Source of the DNA: Ruminococcus sp. | GTDB taxonomy: Bacteria > Bacillota > Clostridia > Oscillospirales > Acutalibacteraceae | DNA: 64,000 nt | Direction of reading: 5' to 3' | NCBI GenBank assembly: GCA_017411835.1 | Contig: JAFQPG010000008.1 | Span: 1 to 64,000, forward strand | Part shown: in pieces, positions 17,979-26,892 of the stretch | Layout of the letters: each line of letters begins with the position of its first letter | Position numbering within the stretch: position 1 is the first letter of the stretch | Notes under the pieces: model-generated | Seen by the model: the letters and a program-made list of their open reading frames with translations, nothing else | What the model was told of the DNA's origin: nothing | Databases searched by the model: none | Program-made: the position numbers and the translations under genes

Positions 17979-19460
17979 TTATTTCTGATACAATTTTTTT
18001 GTCTGGTAGAATGGCTCACAAGTAAGGTTGATGCCAAGCTTTTTGAACATCATAGTATCCACCTGTGACAAAATAACAGACGAATGAGCCTCGCAATTAC
18101 GCAGTTTTTCGAGCTGTTCCATCGCCTTTTGTGCGTGAGGACTTGTAACAGCAGAAATAGAAAGTGCAATTAAAATCTCGTCGATATGCAGTCTTGGGTT
18201 AACGTTTCCAAGATGGTGCACCTTCAACTTTTGAATAGGCTCGATAACATCAGGTGAAATAAGGTGAATGCTGTCATCAATACCGCCTAATGTTTTAAGC
18301 GCATTTAAGAGCATCGCCGCACAAGCACCCAAAAGCGAAGAGGTTTTTCCGGTAACTATTGTGCCGTCATAAATCTCGATAGCCGCCGCAGGAGCACCCG
18401 TTTCCTCTGCCTTTTTGAGAGTTGGAGCGATAACAGCGCGATTTTCGCTTGAAAGCTTTGACTGCTTCATAATCAGCTCAAGCGCATAGACCTCGCTATC
18501 AGGCGAATTGCCCTTTTTATTATTACACATAGCGTTGTAATAACGACGAATAATCTCCTGATTTGCGGCATCAACAACTGCCTGATTATCAACAATGCAG
18601 TTGCCGACCATATTAACGCCCATATCAGTCGGTGACTTGTATGGTGACTCACCGAGAATCTGCTCAAATATAGTATTTAGAACAGGGAAAATTTCGATAT
18701 CTCTGTTGTAATTTACGGTGGTTTCGCCGTAAGCTTCTAAATGGAACGGGTCAATCATATTGACATCATTTAAGTCGGCAGTTGCCGCCTCGTAAGCAAC
18801 ATTCACAGGATGCTTAAGCGGTAAATTCCAAATCGGGAATGTCTCAAATTTAGCGTAGCCACAGCTCACGCCTCGTTTATTTTCGTGATATAGCTGTGAA
18901 AGACAAACCGCCATTTTACCACTACCCGGACCCGGAGCAGTGACAACAACAAGCTCGCGGTCGGTCTCAATAAAATCATTTCTTCCGTAACCATCGTCAG
19001 AAACAATCAAATCAATATCCTGTGGATAACGCTCGATAGTATAGTGGTGATATACCTTTATGCCATTTAATTCAAGCTTTTTCTGGAATTTTTGTGCCGC
19101 CAGCTGGTCAGCATAACGAGTAAGCACAACGCTACCAACATATAAACCGATATTGCGGAAAATATCAATAAGTCTTAATGTATCAAGGTCGTAGGTGATG
19201 CCCAAGTCACCTCTGACTTTATTTTTTTCAATATCATCAGCATTAACGACAATGACGATTTCAGCCTGCTCTTTAAGTTGTAAAAGCATCTGCAGCTTAC
19301 TGTCAGGCTTAAAGCCCGGCAACACTCGCGCAGCGTGATAATCGTCAAAAAGCTTTCCGCCGAATTCAAGATAAAGCTTTCCGCCAAATTTTGAAATTCT
19401 GTCGCGGATATGCTGAGATTGCATATTCAGATATTTGTCATTATCAAAGCCAATCTTCAT
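17979..19460 (-). CDS. DUF1846 (UPF0371) family protein
   Basis: The start is set at 19460 (MKIGFDNDKYLN...), where AGGAG precedes ATG; the frame extends 28 codons further upstream without support. The 493-residue product matches DUF1846 throughout: RISKFGGKLYLEFGGKLFDDYHAARVLPGF (residues 21-50), DIDLIVSDDGYGRNDFIET and the glycine-rich APGPGSGKM (175-183). That last segment resembles a P-loop but ends in Met instead of Ser/Thr. Structures exist for the family, but no function is established to my knowledge. It is monocistronic, next to cotJABC. Confidence 0.88.
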   Translation of the reverse strand: MKIGFDNDKYLNMQSQHIRDRISKFGGKLYLEFGGKLFDDYHAARVLPGFKPDSKLQMLLQLKEQAEIVIVVNADDIEKNKVRGDLGITYDLDTLRLIDIFRNIGLYVGSVVLTRYADQLAAQKFQKKLELNGIKVYHHYTIERYPQDIDLIVSDDGYGRNDFIETDRELVVVTAPGPGSGKMAVCLSQLYHENKRGVSCGYAKFETFPIWNLPLKHPVNVAYEAATADLNDVNMIDPFHLEAYGETTVNYNRDIEIFPVLNTIFEQILGESPYKSPTDMGVNMVGNCIVDNQAVVDAANQEIIRRYYNAMCNNKKGNSPDSEVYALELIMKQSKLSSENRAVIAPTLKKAEETGAPAAAIEIYDGTIVTGKTSSLLGACAAMLLNALKTLGGIDDSIHLISPDVIEPIQKLKVHHLGNVNPRLHIDEILIALSISAVTSPHAQKAMEQLEKLRNCEAHSSVILSQVDTMMFKKLGINLTCEPFYQTKKLYQK

Positions 19461-19561
19461 TCCTATACTCCTAAAAAATATAAATACATTATTAGATATA
19501 TCACACAAACAAAGAATAATTATCAATAAAAAGAAATATAACAAAATTTTTGATAAAAAAT

Positions 19562-19600
19562 CTTAAACAAAACAGCACCCTGCGTATATTTGCAGAGTGC
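19562..19600 (-). terminator. Terminator of cotJABC
   Basis: A 9-bp stem with one G-T pair (19575-19583/19592-19600) is followed on the minus strand by TGTTTTGTTT. Confidence 0.65.
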
Positions 19601-19613
19601 AGTTTTTATTTAT

Positions 19614-19631
19614 TATTCTACATTAGAATTT
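19614..19631. repeat. Single copy of the ATTCT-N-ATTAGAAT palindrome
   Basis: The sequence ATTCTACATTAGAATTTT nearly equals unit 2 of the array at 8614-8823. It begins right at the stop codon of cotJC. Confidence 0.55.
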
Positions 19632-20249
19632 TCAAGTTCTCTTTTTAAAGCATTTTTTGTCAAAGCTTGGGTTAAACTGGTAGTAGTTTCTGGAGTCAAG
19701 CTTATCAGTCAGTATTCTTAAATTCTCGCCAAAACGCTGATAGTGTACTATCTCTCTTTCGCGCAGAAAACGTATCGGGTCTTTAACATCAGGATCATCA
19801 CAAAAACGCAAAATATTGTCGTAGGTTGTTCTTGCTTTCTGCTCTGCTGCCATATCCTCGTGCAGGTCTGTTATTGGGTCACCTTTTGACTGTATATAAG
19901 CTGCTGTAAAAGGTACGCCCGCAGCAGATGACGGATAAATACCGGTTGTGTGGTCTACAAAGTATGCGTCAAAGCCGTTCTTTTTAATCTCTTCCTCAGT
20001 AAGATTTTTAGTAAGCTGATATACTATTGCACCTATCATTTCAAGGTGATTGAGCTCTTCTGTACCGATATCGGTAAGGGTTGCTTTAAGCTCAGGAACA
20101 GGCATAGTAAAACGTTGAGATAAATATCTAAGTGAAGCACCAAGCTCGCCGTCAGGGCCGCCGTATTGACTTATAATTATCTTTGCAAGCTGAGGATTTG
20201 TACGCTTAATCTTTACAGGGTATTGAAGCTGTTTTTCATATACAAACAT
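19632..20249 (-). CDS. cotJC: CotJC spore coat protein, manganese-catalase-like
   Basis: The 205-residue protein matches CotJC: the N-terminus MFVYEKQLQYPVKIKRTNPQLAKIIISQYGGPDGELGASLRYLSQRF is diagnostic. The four-helix core carries the metal-ligand pattern (TEELNHLEMIGAIVYQL, EDMAAEQKARTTYDNIL, REREIVHYQRFGE). CotJC forms part of the inner spore coat with CotJA and may have catalase activity. Its ATG overlaps the cotJB stop by one base. Confidence 0.95.
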   Translation of the reverse strand: MFVYEKQLQYPVKIKRTNPQLAKIIISQYGGPDGELGASLRYLSQRFTMPVPELKATLTDIGTEELNHLEMIGAIVYQLTKNLTEEEIKKNGFDAYFVDHTTGIYPSSAAGVPFTAAYIQSKGDPITDLHEDMAAEQKARTTYDNILRFCDDPDVKDPIRFLREREIVHYQRFGENLRILTDKLDSRNYYQFNPSFDKKCFKKRT

Positions 20250-20503
20250 CAGTCATCCTCCTCTGTATCCCAAGGCCATGGGTTTTTTATCCACAAAAAT
20301 TTATTCACATTATCGGCTTTGACCGTAAGAGGTCCAAAGCGACTTTCAAACTCTTTTACAAGAGGCTTTAAAATTTCCTTATACTCGTCGTATTTTCTAA
20401 GTGCATATTCGTCTTTAGGGTGGGTATCAAGATAAAGCTGAAGGTCTTTTAGAGCAAACTTGTATGTGCCGATTTTTTTGAGCATTATTTCACGTTGAGT
20501 CAT
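20249..20503 (-). CDS. cotJB: CotJB spore coat protein
   Basis: The 84-residue protein shows the CotJB pattern of an amphipathic helical N-terminus (LKKIGTYKFALKDLQLYLDTHPKDEYAL) and a C-terminal FGPLTVKADNVNKFLWIKNPWPWD. The last WxxNPWPW is a signature of the family. It overlaps cotJA by 4 bp and cotJC by 1 bp, so the three are coupled. Confidence 0.93.
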   Translation of the reverse strand: MTQREIMLKKIGTYKFALKDLQLYLDTHPKDEYALRKYDEYKEILKPLVKEFESRFGPLTVKADNVNKFLWIKNPWPWDTEEDD

Positions 20504-20697
20504 CTTAAGCCCTCACATTCTTCAGGACAAAATGGCTTGTTGAGTTTTTCAAAAATCGTACCACATTCGTAGCCCTGCATTGGGCTGTATAATTTTGGTG
20601 AATACTGCTGAAATGGCACATAAGCCATTGCGTAGGATGTGTCATTTGGAAATCTTTTTATTCCATATACATCCATCATTTTTTCAAGTGTATCCAA
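20500..20697 (-). CDS. cotJA: CotJA spore coat-associated protein
   Basis: A TTG start at 20697 is preferred, since AAGGAG (20707-20712) lies 9 bp before it; the longer frame to 20742 has no usable site. The 65-residue product has the family core YAMAYVPFQQYSPKLYSPMQGYECGTIFEKLNKPF. First gene of cotJABC. In Bacillus the operon is transcribed by the mother-cell sigma factor SigE; a CATAATAT near 20755 is only a weak -10 match here, so the promoter is not called. Confidence 0.88.
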   Translation of the reverse strand: MDTLEKMMDVYGIKRFPNDTSYAMAYVPFQQYSPKLYSPMQGYECGTIFEKLNKPFCPEECEGLR

Positions 20698-20792
20698 AAT
20701 ATATTTCTCCTTACTTTCTTTAGGCTGACATATTTTAGTCAAGCCTTAATACATATTATGCGAAAGCACGGACTTAGGTTAAAGGATAAAGG

Positions 20793-20824
20793 GCAAAAAA
20801 AAGAGCAGGTCTTTCGACCTGCTC
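20793..20824 (-). terminator. Terminator of the pullulanase gene
   Basis: The stem GAGCAGGT/ACCTGCTC (20803-20824, including a loop) is followed on the minus strand by eight T residues. Confidence 0.9.
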
Positions 20825-20840
20825 AAATTTTAGGTTTAAA

Positions 20841-23800
20841 TTAGCCAACGTAATCGTATGTGCCGTATGAGTATTTAGATGATGTACCTTCGAGGTAATA
20901 ACCAACATTAGTCTTTGTTACGTCGATTGTAATATCAACAGTCTGCTCAGAACCATTGTTGAAGATGATGTTCTGGTAAACTGATGGGTCAATAGTTACC
21001 TTGTAGATATCTTCGCCCATTTCATTTGTCTTAACATAAGTCATCTTTTGACCCGGCCATGTCATATTACCGCCTGTACCCCAAGCATAGTAGTTTACTG
21101 TGCTCCAGTACTTGTTATTGCTGAAGTAAATGTCGATTGAATCGAGTGGCTCTGGCTCTGGAGGAGCTGCGTTTGGATCGAAATCTTTGATTGCTTCGTA
21201 TGCGGCCTCGAATGCATCATAAGCCTCGTCGATAGTCTCAGGCTCAGCTGTTGGGTTCATTGTAACAGGCTTGTATGTATCAAGAGCTACACCAGCAGCC
21301 TTATAAGCAGGCTCTTCGCCGTAAACCTCTTCGTTAAGTGCGAGGTAGTGAGCTGATAATGTGTTATACATTTCGATAAGCTCTTCGAAAGTATGCTCGC
21401 CCTTTGGAACATCGCCGCCGATAACCTTACCAACATTTGCGATATTATCCATACTTGCTGCAAACTTCTGGATGTAAGAAGCATCAAGTACAGTTACTTC
21501 TTTATCGTCGTCACAGTCACCTGCTTTAAGAGCGTTTCCTGTGAGCATAAGCTGATTTGCAAGGTGCTTCTGGATAGTTGTAGCATCAATTACGTTTACT
21601 TCGTTGTTAAGGTCAGCGTCACCGATAATGAGTGAACCTGGTGTTGGTGGCTGTGAACCATCGTAGAGATATACTACGTTAGTTGTACCAGCTTTGAAGA
21701 AGTTAGAAGCGTTAGCAGGTGTGATATAACCGCCAAGCTCTGGCTTTGGTGATGTGCTATACATACCGTTAGATGTAATCTTCTCATACTGCTTTGTTGT
21801 ATCAGGAGCAAGCTGCTTACCTGTTGCAAGGTCAATATAGCTTGTTGCAACTGAGCAAGAGAATGTGATGATGCCATCTTTAATCCAAGCTTCACCGGAT
21901 ACTTCGTAACCGCGTTCGCCCTGACCAGGCTCCTGCTGTACGCCACTTACTGCGCCAGCCGGGTGGAACATTACACGACAGGACTTAACGTTAGGAATAG
22001 TAACTGTGAACCATCTGTCACCAAGGGTTGGGTCTTTTGTCATATTACCCTTCTTGTTGTCAGTCCACTTACCGAGTGGTTCCTCAGTAGATGTATCGAA
22101 GTAAGCATAACACTGGATAGTTGTGCTATCCCAGTTGTAGTGTGAGTTATAGTAATGAACTACTGTCTGAGTATGTGTAAGCTCATTGTAGTAGTAGTTG
22201 AATTCAAGTGCTTTTGATGCGTCGAATGTACCAACTGTACCGCCAGGATACTTAGTTGTATCAAGTGAGTAGCCCTGAACGCCTGTAGCAGGGATAGAGA
22301 ACTCGTCGCCATCACGCATTCTGTACTTGATGTAAGAACGGATAGGTTCCTTAGATGTTGAATCAAGGAAGTTAACTGTCAAGTAGTTAGACTCTGTGTA
22401 TCTTGTGTAGTAGTACTTAACAGTGATATTCTGACCTGCAACAGCAGCGCCTGAAAGCTTGCCAGTTGTGCTCTCGTACTTGTCGAGGTTGTGGTCGAAG
22501 AGAATATCTGTGTTAGTAATAGCACGATATGTCTGACCTACAGAATATGTAGCGATGTCAGTTTTTGAAAGCTTATAAGAGCCGGAAGCGCTATCGCGAA
22601 CATAATGCTCTGTTGTTAATGTTGCTTTACCCTCTGCTGGCTTTTTGTAGTTTGCAAAAGAATCAGACTTAACTAAGATAGCGCCTGATGATGCAGGAAC
22701 TGTGTAAGAGCCTGTAGCCTCAGAAATCTTATCAAGACCTGCTTTTTTATCGTTAGCAACAACGTACCAGGTTCCGGATGGAAGAGTAACTGTCTTAGAA
22801 GAAGTCATATTGTTGTTCATAATAACAACAACGTCGTTCCACTTGCCTGATGTCTTATCAGAAATTGAGTAAGCAACAGGCTGTTGCTGTGAAAGAACTG
22901 TGATTGCGTCAGCGTCAGCATCAGAGAAGCCGGCAAATGCATCACGAATCTTTACAAGACCAGCATAGTAGTCAGCTTCAAGTGAGAAGTTTTCAAGACG
23001 TGTCCAGTCAATAGCGTTGATGTTATCTGATGTACGATAAGAGTTACCGTCACCGTACTTTGTACGACCAAACTCAGTACCGGCATTCATAAATGGAATA
23101 CCCTGCGCTGTTAAGTCAGAGAACAGAGCAAGTCTTAACTGTGCAGAAACCTCTGGATAGTATGTGTTAGCAACTGTCTTGTTGATATTATAGAGGTTTT
23201 CAAGGTCTTTGTTTGTTGTAAATGTATAGTTATACTTAGATTTTAAGTTATCCTGGTTTGTCTTTAAGAGCTTATCGTAAAGAGTTAAGTTATCATGGTT
23301 ATCAAGATAGTTAACAATCTTTGAAATAGCTGTTGTGTTCTGGAAGTATGTAGCCTTACCACGAGCAGCATCTAAAATAGCAGCGTTAGTTGAGTCGCCC
23401 TGTGCAAAAGCACCTGTTGTACCAGTAATCATAGACTCTGAACCCTTTAAGTTTTCAGAATATGTCTGGTTGAAACCACCGATACGGTCGTTGAGCTTTG
23501 CAAAGTTTGCATTTGTAGCGCCGTTACCGATACCAGCGTCGCCGCCTGCCCAAGGTTCACCCCACATAAGGATTCTCTTGTCAATCTTATCGAGCTCTGC
23601 TCTTGCTGCGTTTAATGTATCGCAGTCAATAGCGCCCATAAGGTCAAAACGGAAACCGTCAACGTGGTATTCTTCTACCCAGTATTTAAGTGACTCAACA
23701 ACATACTTTGATGTCATAGCCTTTTCTGTTGACAAACAGTTACCAAGACCTGAACCGTTGTAGTAGTTCTGAGCGTCCATCATTCTGTGGTAGTACTGAG

Positions 23801-24755
23801 GAACAGTTTTTGCTAAAGCTGAGCCTTCGAGTACGTATGTGTGGTTGTAAACAACGTCCATTACAACAGCGATGCCCCTGTCGTGGAGAGCCTGAACGAG
23901 CTGCTTGAATTCTTTAATTCTAGCGTTACCGTCATAAGCATTTGAAGAGTATGAACCGTCAGGAACGTTGAAGTTAACAGGGTTATAACCCCAGTTACGC
24001 TGTGGAGCTGAGCTTGTTTCATCGATTTCTGAGAAGTCAGCGATTGGGAGAAGCTGAACACAGTTGATACCTTTTTCAACAAGATAGTCAACACAAGTAG
24101 CGATGTCGCCCTCGCCGTTTACAGTAGTGTTGCCTTCAGTAAAAGCAAGGAACTTACCTTTGTTTTCTTCAGAAACGCCTGATGATGGAGAGATAGAGAA
24201 ATCACGAACGTGAACTTCCCATACTGCTGCTTCGCCAGCAGAGTTGAAGAGCACGTGCTCGTCATCTTCCCAACCCTCAGGGTCAGTAGAATCAAGGTCA
24301 ACTACCATTGAACGCTCGCCATTAGCACCAACACCGGTAGCATATGGGTCCTGTGTTTCCTGAGTGTTGCCGTCGATAGTGAGCAGGTATGTGTAGTATA
24401 CATCCTTGTAATCACCGTCAAGCTTTAATGTCCAGACACCTGTTGTGCTGTTCTTTGTCAGAGCGTGTGTGCCGAGCACCTTTGCGCCTGACTCAGCGTC
24501 AGTACCTGTTGAATAAAGCTTTACCATAACAGCAGTAGCTGTTGGTGACCAAACTTTAAATGTTGTAGCGGACTTAGTGTATGTAGCACCAAGACCTGTT
24601 TCTGATTTAGCTGCCTTTGCGAAATCCTCAAGGTAGCTCTGGTTGTAGTATCCTGTTTCAGCGATATCAGTCTGAGCAGCAGAAACTGCAAAGCTAACAG
24701 ATGAAAGCATCAGTACTAAAACAAGAAGACATGAAATAAGACTGCGTAATTTCAT
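20841..24755 (-). CDS. Secreted dockerin-bearing type I pullulanase
   Basis: The start is at 24755 (GAGAGG site, MKLRSLISCLLV...). Of 1304 residues: signal peptide 1-26; CBM48-like domain about 55-150; GH13 catalytic core about 170-700. The core holds NWGYNP (254-259), DVVYNHTY (300-307), FRFDLMG with nucleophile Asp371, MWGEPW with acid Glu400 and YLDNHD with Asp488. Two MucBP-like units (about 711-785, 790-858) and a carbohydrate-binding-like segment (about 862-965) follow. A type I dockerin with two Ca-binding repeats (1042-1102), a helical spacer (1115-1195) and a C-terminal CBM26 (1205-1304) close the protein. It cleaves alpha-1,6 links in starch outside the cell; the dockerin implies assembly on a cohesin, as in the R. 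bromii amylosome. Confidence 0.94.
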   Translation of the reverse strand: MKLRSLISCLLVLVLMLSSVSFAVSAAQTDIAETGYYNQSYLEDFAKAAKSETGLGATYTKSATTFKVWSPTATAVMVKLYSTGTDAESGAKVLGTHALTKNSTTGVWTLKLDGDYKDVYYTYLLTIDGNTQETQDPYATGVGANGERSMVVDLDSTDPEGWEDDEHVLFNSAGEAAVWEVHVRDFSISPSSGVSEENKGKFLAFTEGNTTVNGEGDIATCVDYLVEKGINCVQLLPIADFSEIDETSSAPQRNWGYNPVNFNVPDGSYSSNAYDGNARIKEFKQLVQALHDRGIAVVMDVVYNHTYVLEGSALAKTVPQYYHRMMDAQNYYNGSGLGNCLSTEKAMTSKYVVESLKYWVEEYHVDGFRFDLMGAIDCDTLNAARAELDKIDKRILMWGEPWAGGDAGIGNGATNANFAKLNDRIGGFNQTYSENLKGSESMITGTTGAFAQGDSTNAAILDAARGKATYFQNTTAISKIVNYLDNHDNLTLYDKLLKTNQDNLKSKYNYTFTTNKDLENLYNINKTVANTYYPEVSAQLRLALFSDLTAQGIPFMNAGTEFGRTKYGDGNSYRTSDNINAIDWTRLENFSLEADYYAGLVKIRDAFAGFSDADADAITVLSQQQPVAYSISDKTSGKWNDVVVIMNNNMTSSKTVTLPSGTWYVVANDKKAGLDKISEATGSYTVPASSGAILVKSDSFANYKKPAEGKATLTTEHYVRDSASGSYKLSKTDIATYSVGQTYRAITNTDILFDHNLDKYESTTGKLSGAAVAGQNITVKYYYTRYTESNYLTVNFLDSTSKEPIRSYIKYRMRDGDEFSIPATGVQGYSLDTTKYPGGTVGTFDASKALEFNYYYNELTHTQTVVHYYNSHYNWDSTTIQCYAYFDTSTEEPLGKWTDNKKGNMTKDPTLGDRWFTVTIPNVKSCRVMFHPAGAVSGVQQEPGQGERGYEVSGEAWIKDGIITFSCSVATSYIDLATGKQLAPDTTKQYEKITSNGMYSTSPKPELGGYITPANASNFFKAGTTNVVYLYDGSQPPTPGSLIIGDADLNNEVNVIDATTIQKHLANQLMLTGNALKAGDCDDDKEVTVLDASYIQKFAASMDNIANVGKVIGGDVPKGEHTFEELIEMYNTLSAHYLALNEEVYGEEPAYKAAGVALDTYKPVTMNPTAEPETIDEAYDAFEAAYEAIKDFDPNAAPPEPEPLDSIDIYFSNNKYWSTVNYYAWGTGGNMTWPGQKMTYVKTNEMGEDIYKVTIDPSVYQNIIFNNGSEQTVDITIDVTKTNVGYYLEGTSSKYSYGTYDYVG

Positions 24756-24804
24756 TAAAATTCCTCTCTTTCTTAAAATTAACCGCATAATTTCAGTTGT
24801 AGTC

Positions 24805-24840
24805 ATTATAACACATAATTTCCAAATAATAAATGGAAAT
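24805..24840 (-). promoter_or_regulatory. Pullulanase promoter with inverted repeat
   Basis: A TATAAT box (24805-24810, minus strand) lies 50 bp before the gene. The inverted repeat ATTTCCA-N9-TGGAAAT (24818-24840) sits where the -35 box should be. It could be an activator or repressor site; no regulator family was matched. Confidence 0.45.
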
Positions 24841-24982
24841 ACCAAAATTTAACGGACGCTTTTTGCACAATCTTTTTTGCGTTTCTTTGTGTATAAATAC
24901 CAAAAAAATTACTGCCTTTAAATTTGCACCCGTTTTTGTAGTAAAAACAAAAAAGCACATCAATAAAAACAGCAATTAAAAA

Positions 24983-26074
24983 TTATTTAATTTTAATATC
25001 CGTAAAGCCGACTCCGAAAGCAGTACCGAGTGAAATGCAAGCGGAATTTTCTATTTCAGAAAAATAAAGTGCGTTTGCGGTGCCATCATGCACAAGTCTT
25101 ACTTTTATACGCTTATGACAGGCGCTGGACAAATCTTCCGACAAAATCTTTGCATAGTCATTTCCAAGCTCCGTAAGCTTTGCGTATCCCCCACGCACAG
25201 CATTAAGCCTTCCTGCGGCATTGTAGTTTGCAATACTAATTATGATTGTATCTGACAAGCCAAAGCGTCCAAGCTGGCGTTTATACGTATCAACTATGGT
25301 TTTTACAAGATATTTGTGCAAATTAAGCGCTTCTTCCCACGCATCCTGTCCGTCCGTGATTCTTTCCACATACATAGATTTTACGCTTTCTAAAGCAGTA
25401 AACTCGGTGATTTGCGAAATACCCTTTGTGACAATGCAACGCTTAAGATTTGTATGTCCGAAATCGAAAACAAGCGAGGTTGAGTTGTCCTCCATAAGCC
25501 TCATCGCACATCCCATCACACCAACAAAGGTGCCGTTATCGAACAGCATAATATTATACGGCTTGATACCTGCAATATCAAATATATGATGAATACGCTC
25601 TTTAAATTTTCTGCCAAGCATTGAGCTTGCAAGTCCGCCGACAAAAATGACGGTATCAAGTGTCGCCCAGTACTCCCAGTGCTCGTCGCTCCAATCAGCA
25701 CGGGCATCGCGATTTTCTTTTTCGCCAAGCTTTAGTGCTAAAAGCAAAAGTCCGAGTCTGTCACCGAATTTATCAGCAACCTTGTTTGCAAGCTGATTGA
25801 ATTTTATATCCTCGCCGATAAGCGCTTTATCAAGCAGCTTAGGTAAAAGGTAATCGTCATAACCCGATATATCAACGCTGTAGATTTTTGCAAGATCTTT
25901 AATCTCGTCAACAATAAGCTTTGTTGAAAATATCTGTCTGAAGGTCTTACCCTCAAGCGAGTCATCAATTCCGTAAAGCGGAAGCTTTGCCATAACCGCT
26001 TTATTAAGCGAAACTGTATCGGTCAGGTATTCAGTTTTTTCTTCTGCCAGATAAGATAAAAACGGATTTTTCAT
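24983..26074 (-). CDS. ROK-type (ASKHA) kinase-like protein, apparently circularly permuted
   Basis: The 363-residue protein holds the main ROK sugar-kinase motifs in the wrong order. The C-terminal ROK block comes first: helix LANKVADKFGDRLGLLLLAL, then TVIFVGGLASSML (141-153), then NIMLFDNGTFVGVMGCAMRL (174-193, ROK-end-like). It is followed by the N-terminal phosphate-1 motif LVFDFGHTNLKR (201-212, compare DIGGTN). Next come LVHDGTANALYF (327-338, compare NDANAAAL, with candidate catalytic Asp330) and the phosphate-2 motif ISLGTAFGVGF (347-357) at the end. Substrate is unknown; glucose or a related sugar is a guess. It lies 24 bp behind an ABC-2 permease gene and may share that transcript. 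Confidence 0.6.
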   Translation of the reverse strand: MKNPFLSYLAEEKTEYLTDTVSLNKAVMAKLPLYGIDDSLEGKTFRQIFSTKLIVDEIKDLAKIYSVDISGYDDYLLPKLLDKALIGEDIKFNQLANKVADKFGDRLGLLLLALKLGEKENRDARADWSDEHWEYWATLDTVIFVGGLASSMLGRKFKERIHHIFDIAGIKPYNIMLFDNGTFVGVMGCAMRLMEDNSTSLVFDFGHTNLKRCIVTKGISQITEFTALESVKSMYVERITDGQDAWEEALNLHKYLVKTIVDTYKRQLGRFGLSDTIIISIANYNAAGRLNAVRGGYAKLTELGNDYAKILSEDLSSACHKRIKVRLVHDGTANALYFSEIENSACISLGTAFGVGFTDIKIK

Positions 26075-26098
26075 AAATTTTCTCCACTTTTATAGTCT

Positions 26099-26890
26099 TT
26101 AACTTCCTGCGGATTCATACGCCTTTATACCACGATTCCATATACATACCGAAATAACAAACAGCACCACAGATGCCAAAACCGTACCGCCTATACAAAA
26201 CAGCGGGTTTTCTCCCGTTAAAAAGAAGCTTGCCGGATAAAAAGCGGTAAACGCAAACGGAACAACGTAAGTAATAAATGTGCGTACAAATTTGTTGTAT
26301 ATAGTTGTAGGGTATTTTGAAAAATCGTTGGTCATATAAAACATATGGGTTATATGTCCTGATGCTTTAGTCCAGAACGAAATCGCCGAGGTAGCGATTT
26401 TTATAGAAGTGTAAATCAGAGTTGCAAAAACAACTGCAATTATAAACAGTGGTATCATATACCAGGTGATAGTAAGCTTAAGCGCAATCACGCTGTAAAC
26501 AATCAAAACCAAGCCGATGAAAAGCTCGCCGAAAGCATCTACGCAGAACTTTTCACAAATTACATAAAACAGGCTGTTTATCGGGCGGGTAAGATATTTA
26601 TCAAAATCGCCCTTACGCACAATAAAGTAGCCGACACTCCACAAATTGTCAAACAACAAATGATCCAGTCCCTTTGGCAAAAGCGAAAAGCCGTAGATAA
26701 AAAGTATCTCGTTAAACTCCCAACCTACAAGGTTTGGTATCTGGCTGAAAATAATTCCGAGAAACGCAATCTGCACTACCTGTCCTATAAGAAAGCTGAT
26801 AGCACCCGTCAGAAAATCGACCTTGTATTCCATCAGATTTTTCATATACTGTGCTACAAAGATTCGGTGAAGTCTTAACATTCTTCTCAT
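26099..26890 (-). CDS. ABC-2 family transporter permease (COG4587-like)
   Basis: The start at 26890 follows AAGGAGG directly behind the previous stop; a longer frame inside the upstream gene is rejected. The 263-residue protein has six hydrophobic helices and the segment EILFIYGFSLLPKGLDHLLFDNLW followed by VRKGDFDKYLTRPINSLF, typical of this permease family. It pairs with the next permease and the COG4586-like ATPase. Such systems are thought to export; substrate is unknown. Confidence 0.85.
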   Translation of the reverse strand: MRRMLRLHRIFVAQYMKNLMEYKVDFLTGAISFLIGQVVQIAFLGIIFSQIPNLVGWEFNEILFIYGFSLLPKGLDHLLFDNLWSVGYFIVRKGDFDKYLTRPINSLFYVICEKFCVDAFGELFIGLVLIVYSVIALKLTITWYMIPLFIIAVVFATLIYTSIKIATSAISFWTKASGHITHMFYMTNDFSKYPTTIYNKFVRTFITYVVPFAFTAFYPASFFLTGENPLFCIGGTVLASVVLFVISVCIWNRGIKAYESAGS

Positions 26891-26892
26891 AA

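Noticed and set aside
20743-20790. Sigma-E promoter for cotJABC
   Set aside because: CATAATAT resembles a SigE -10 box, but no -35 element at the right distance was found.
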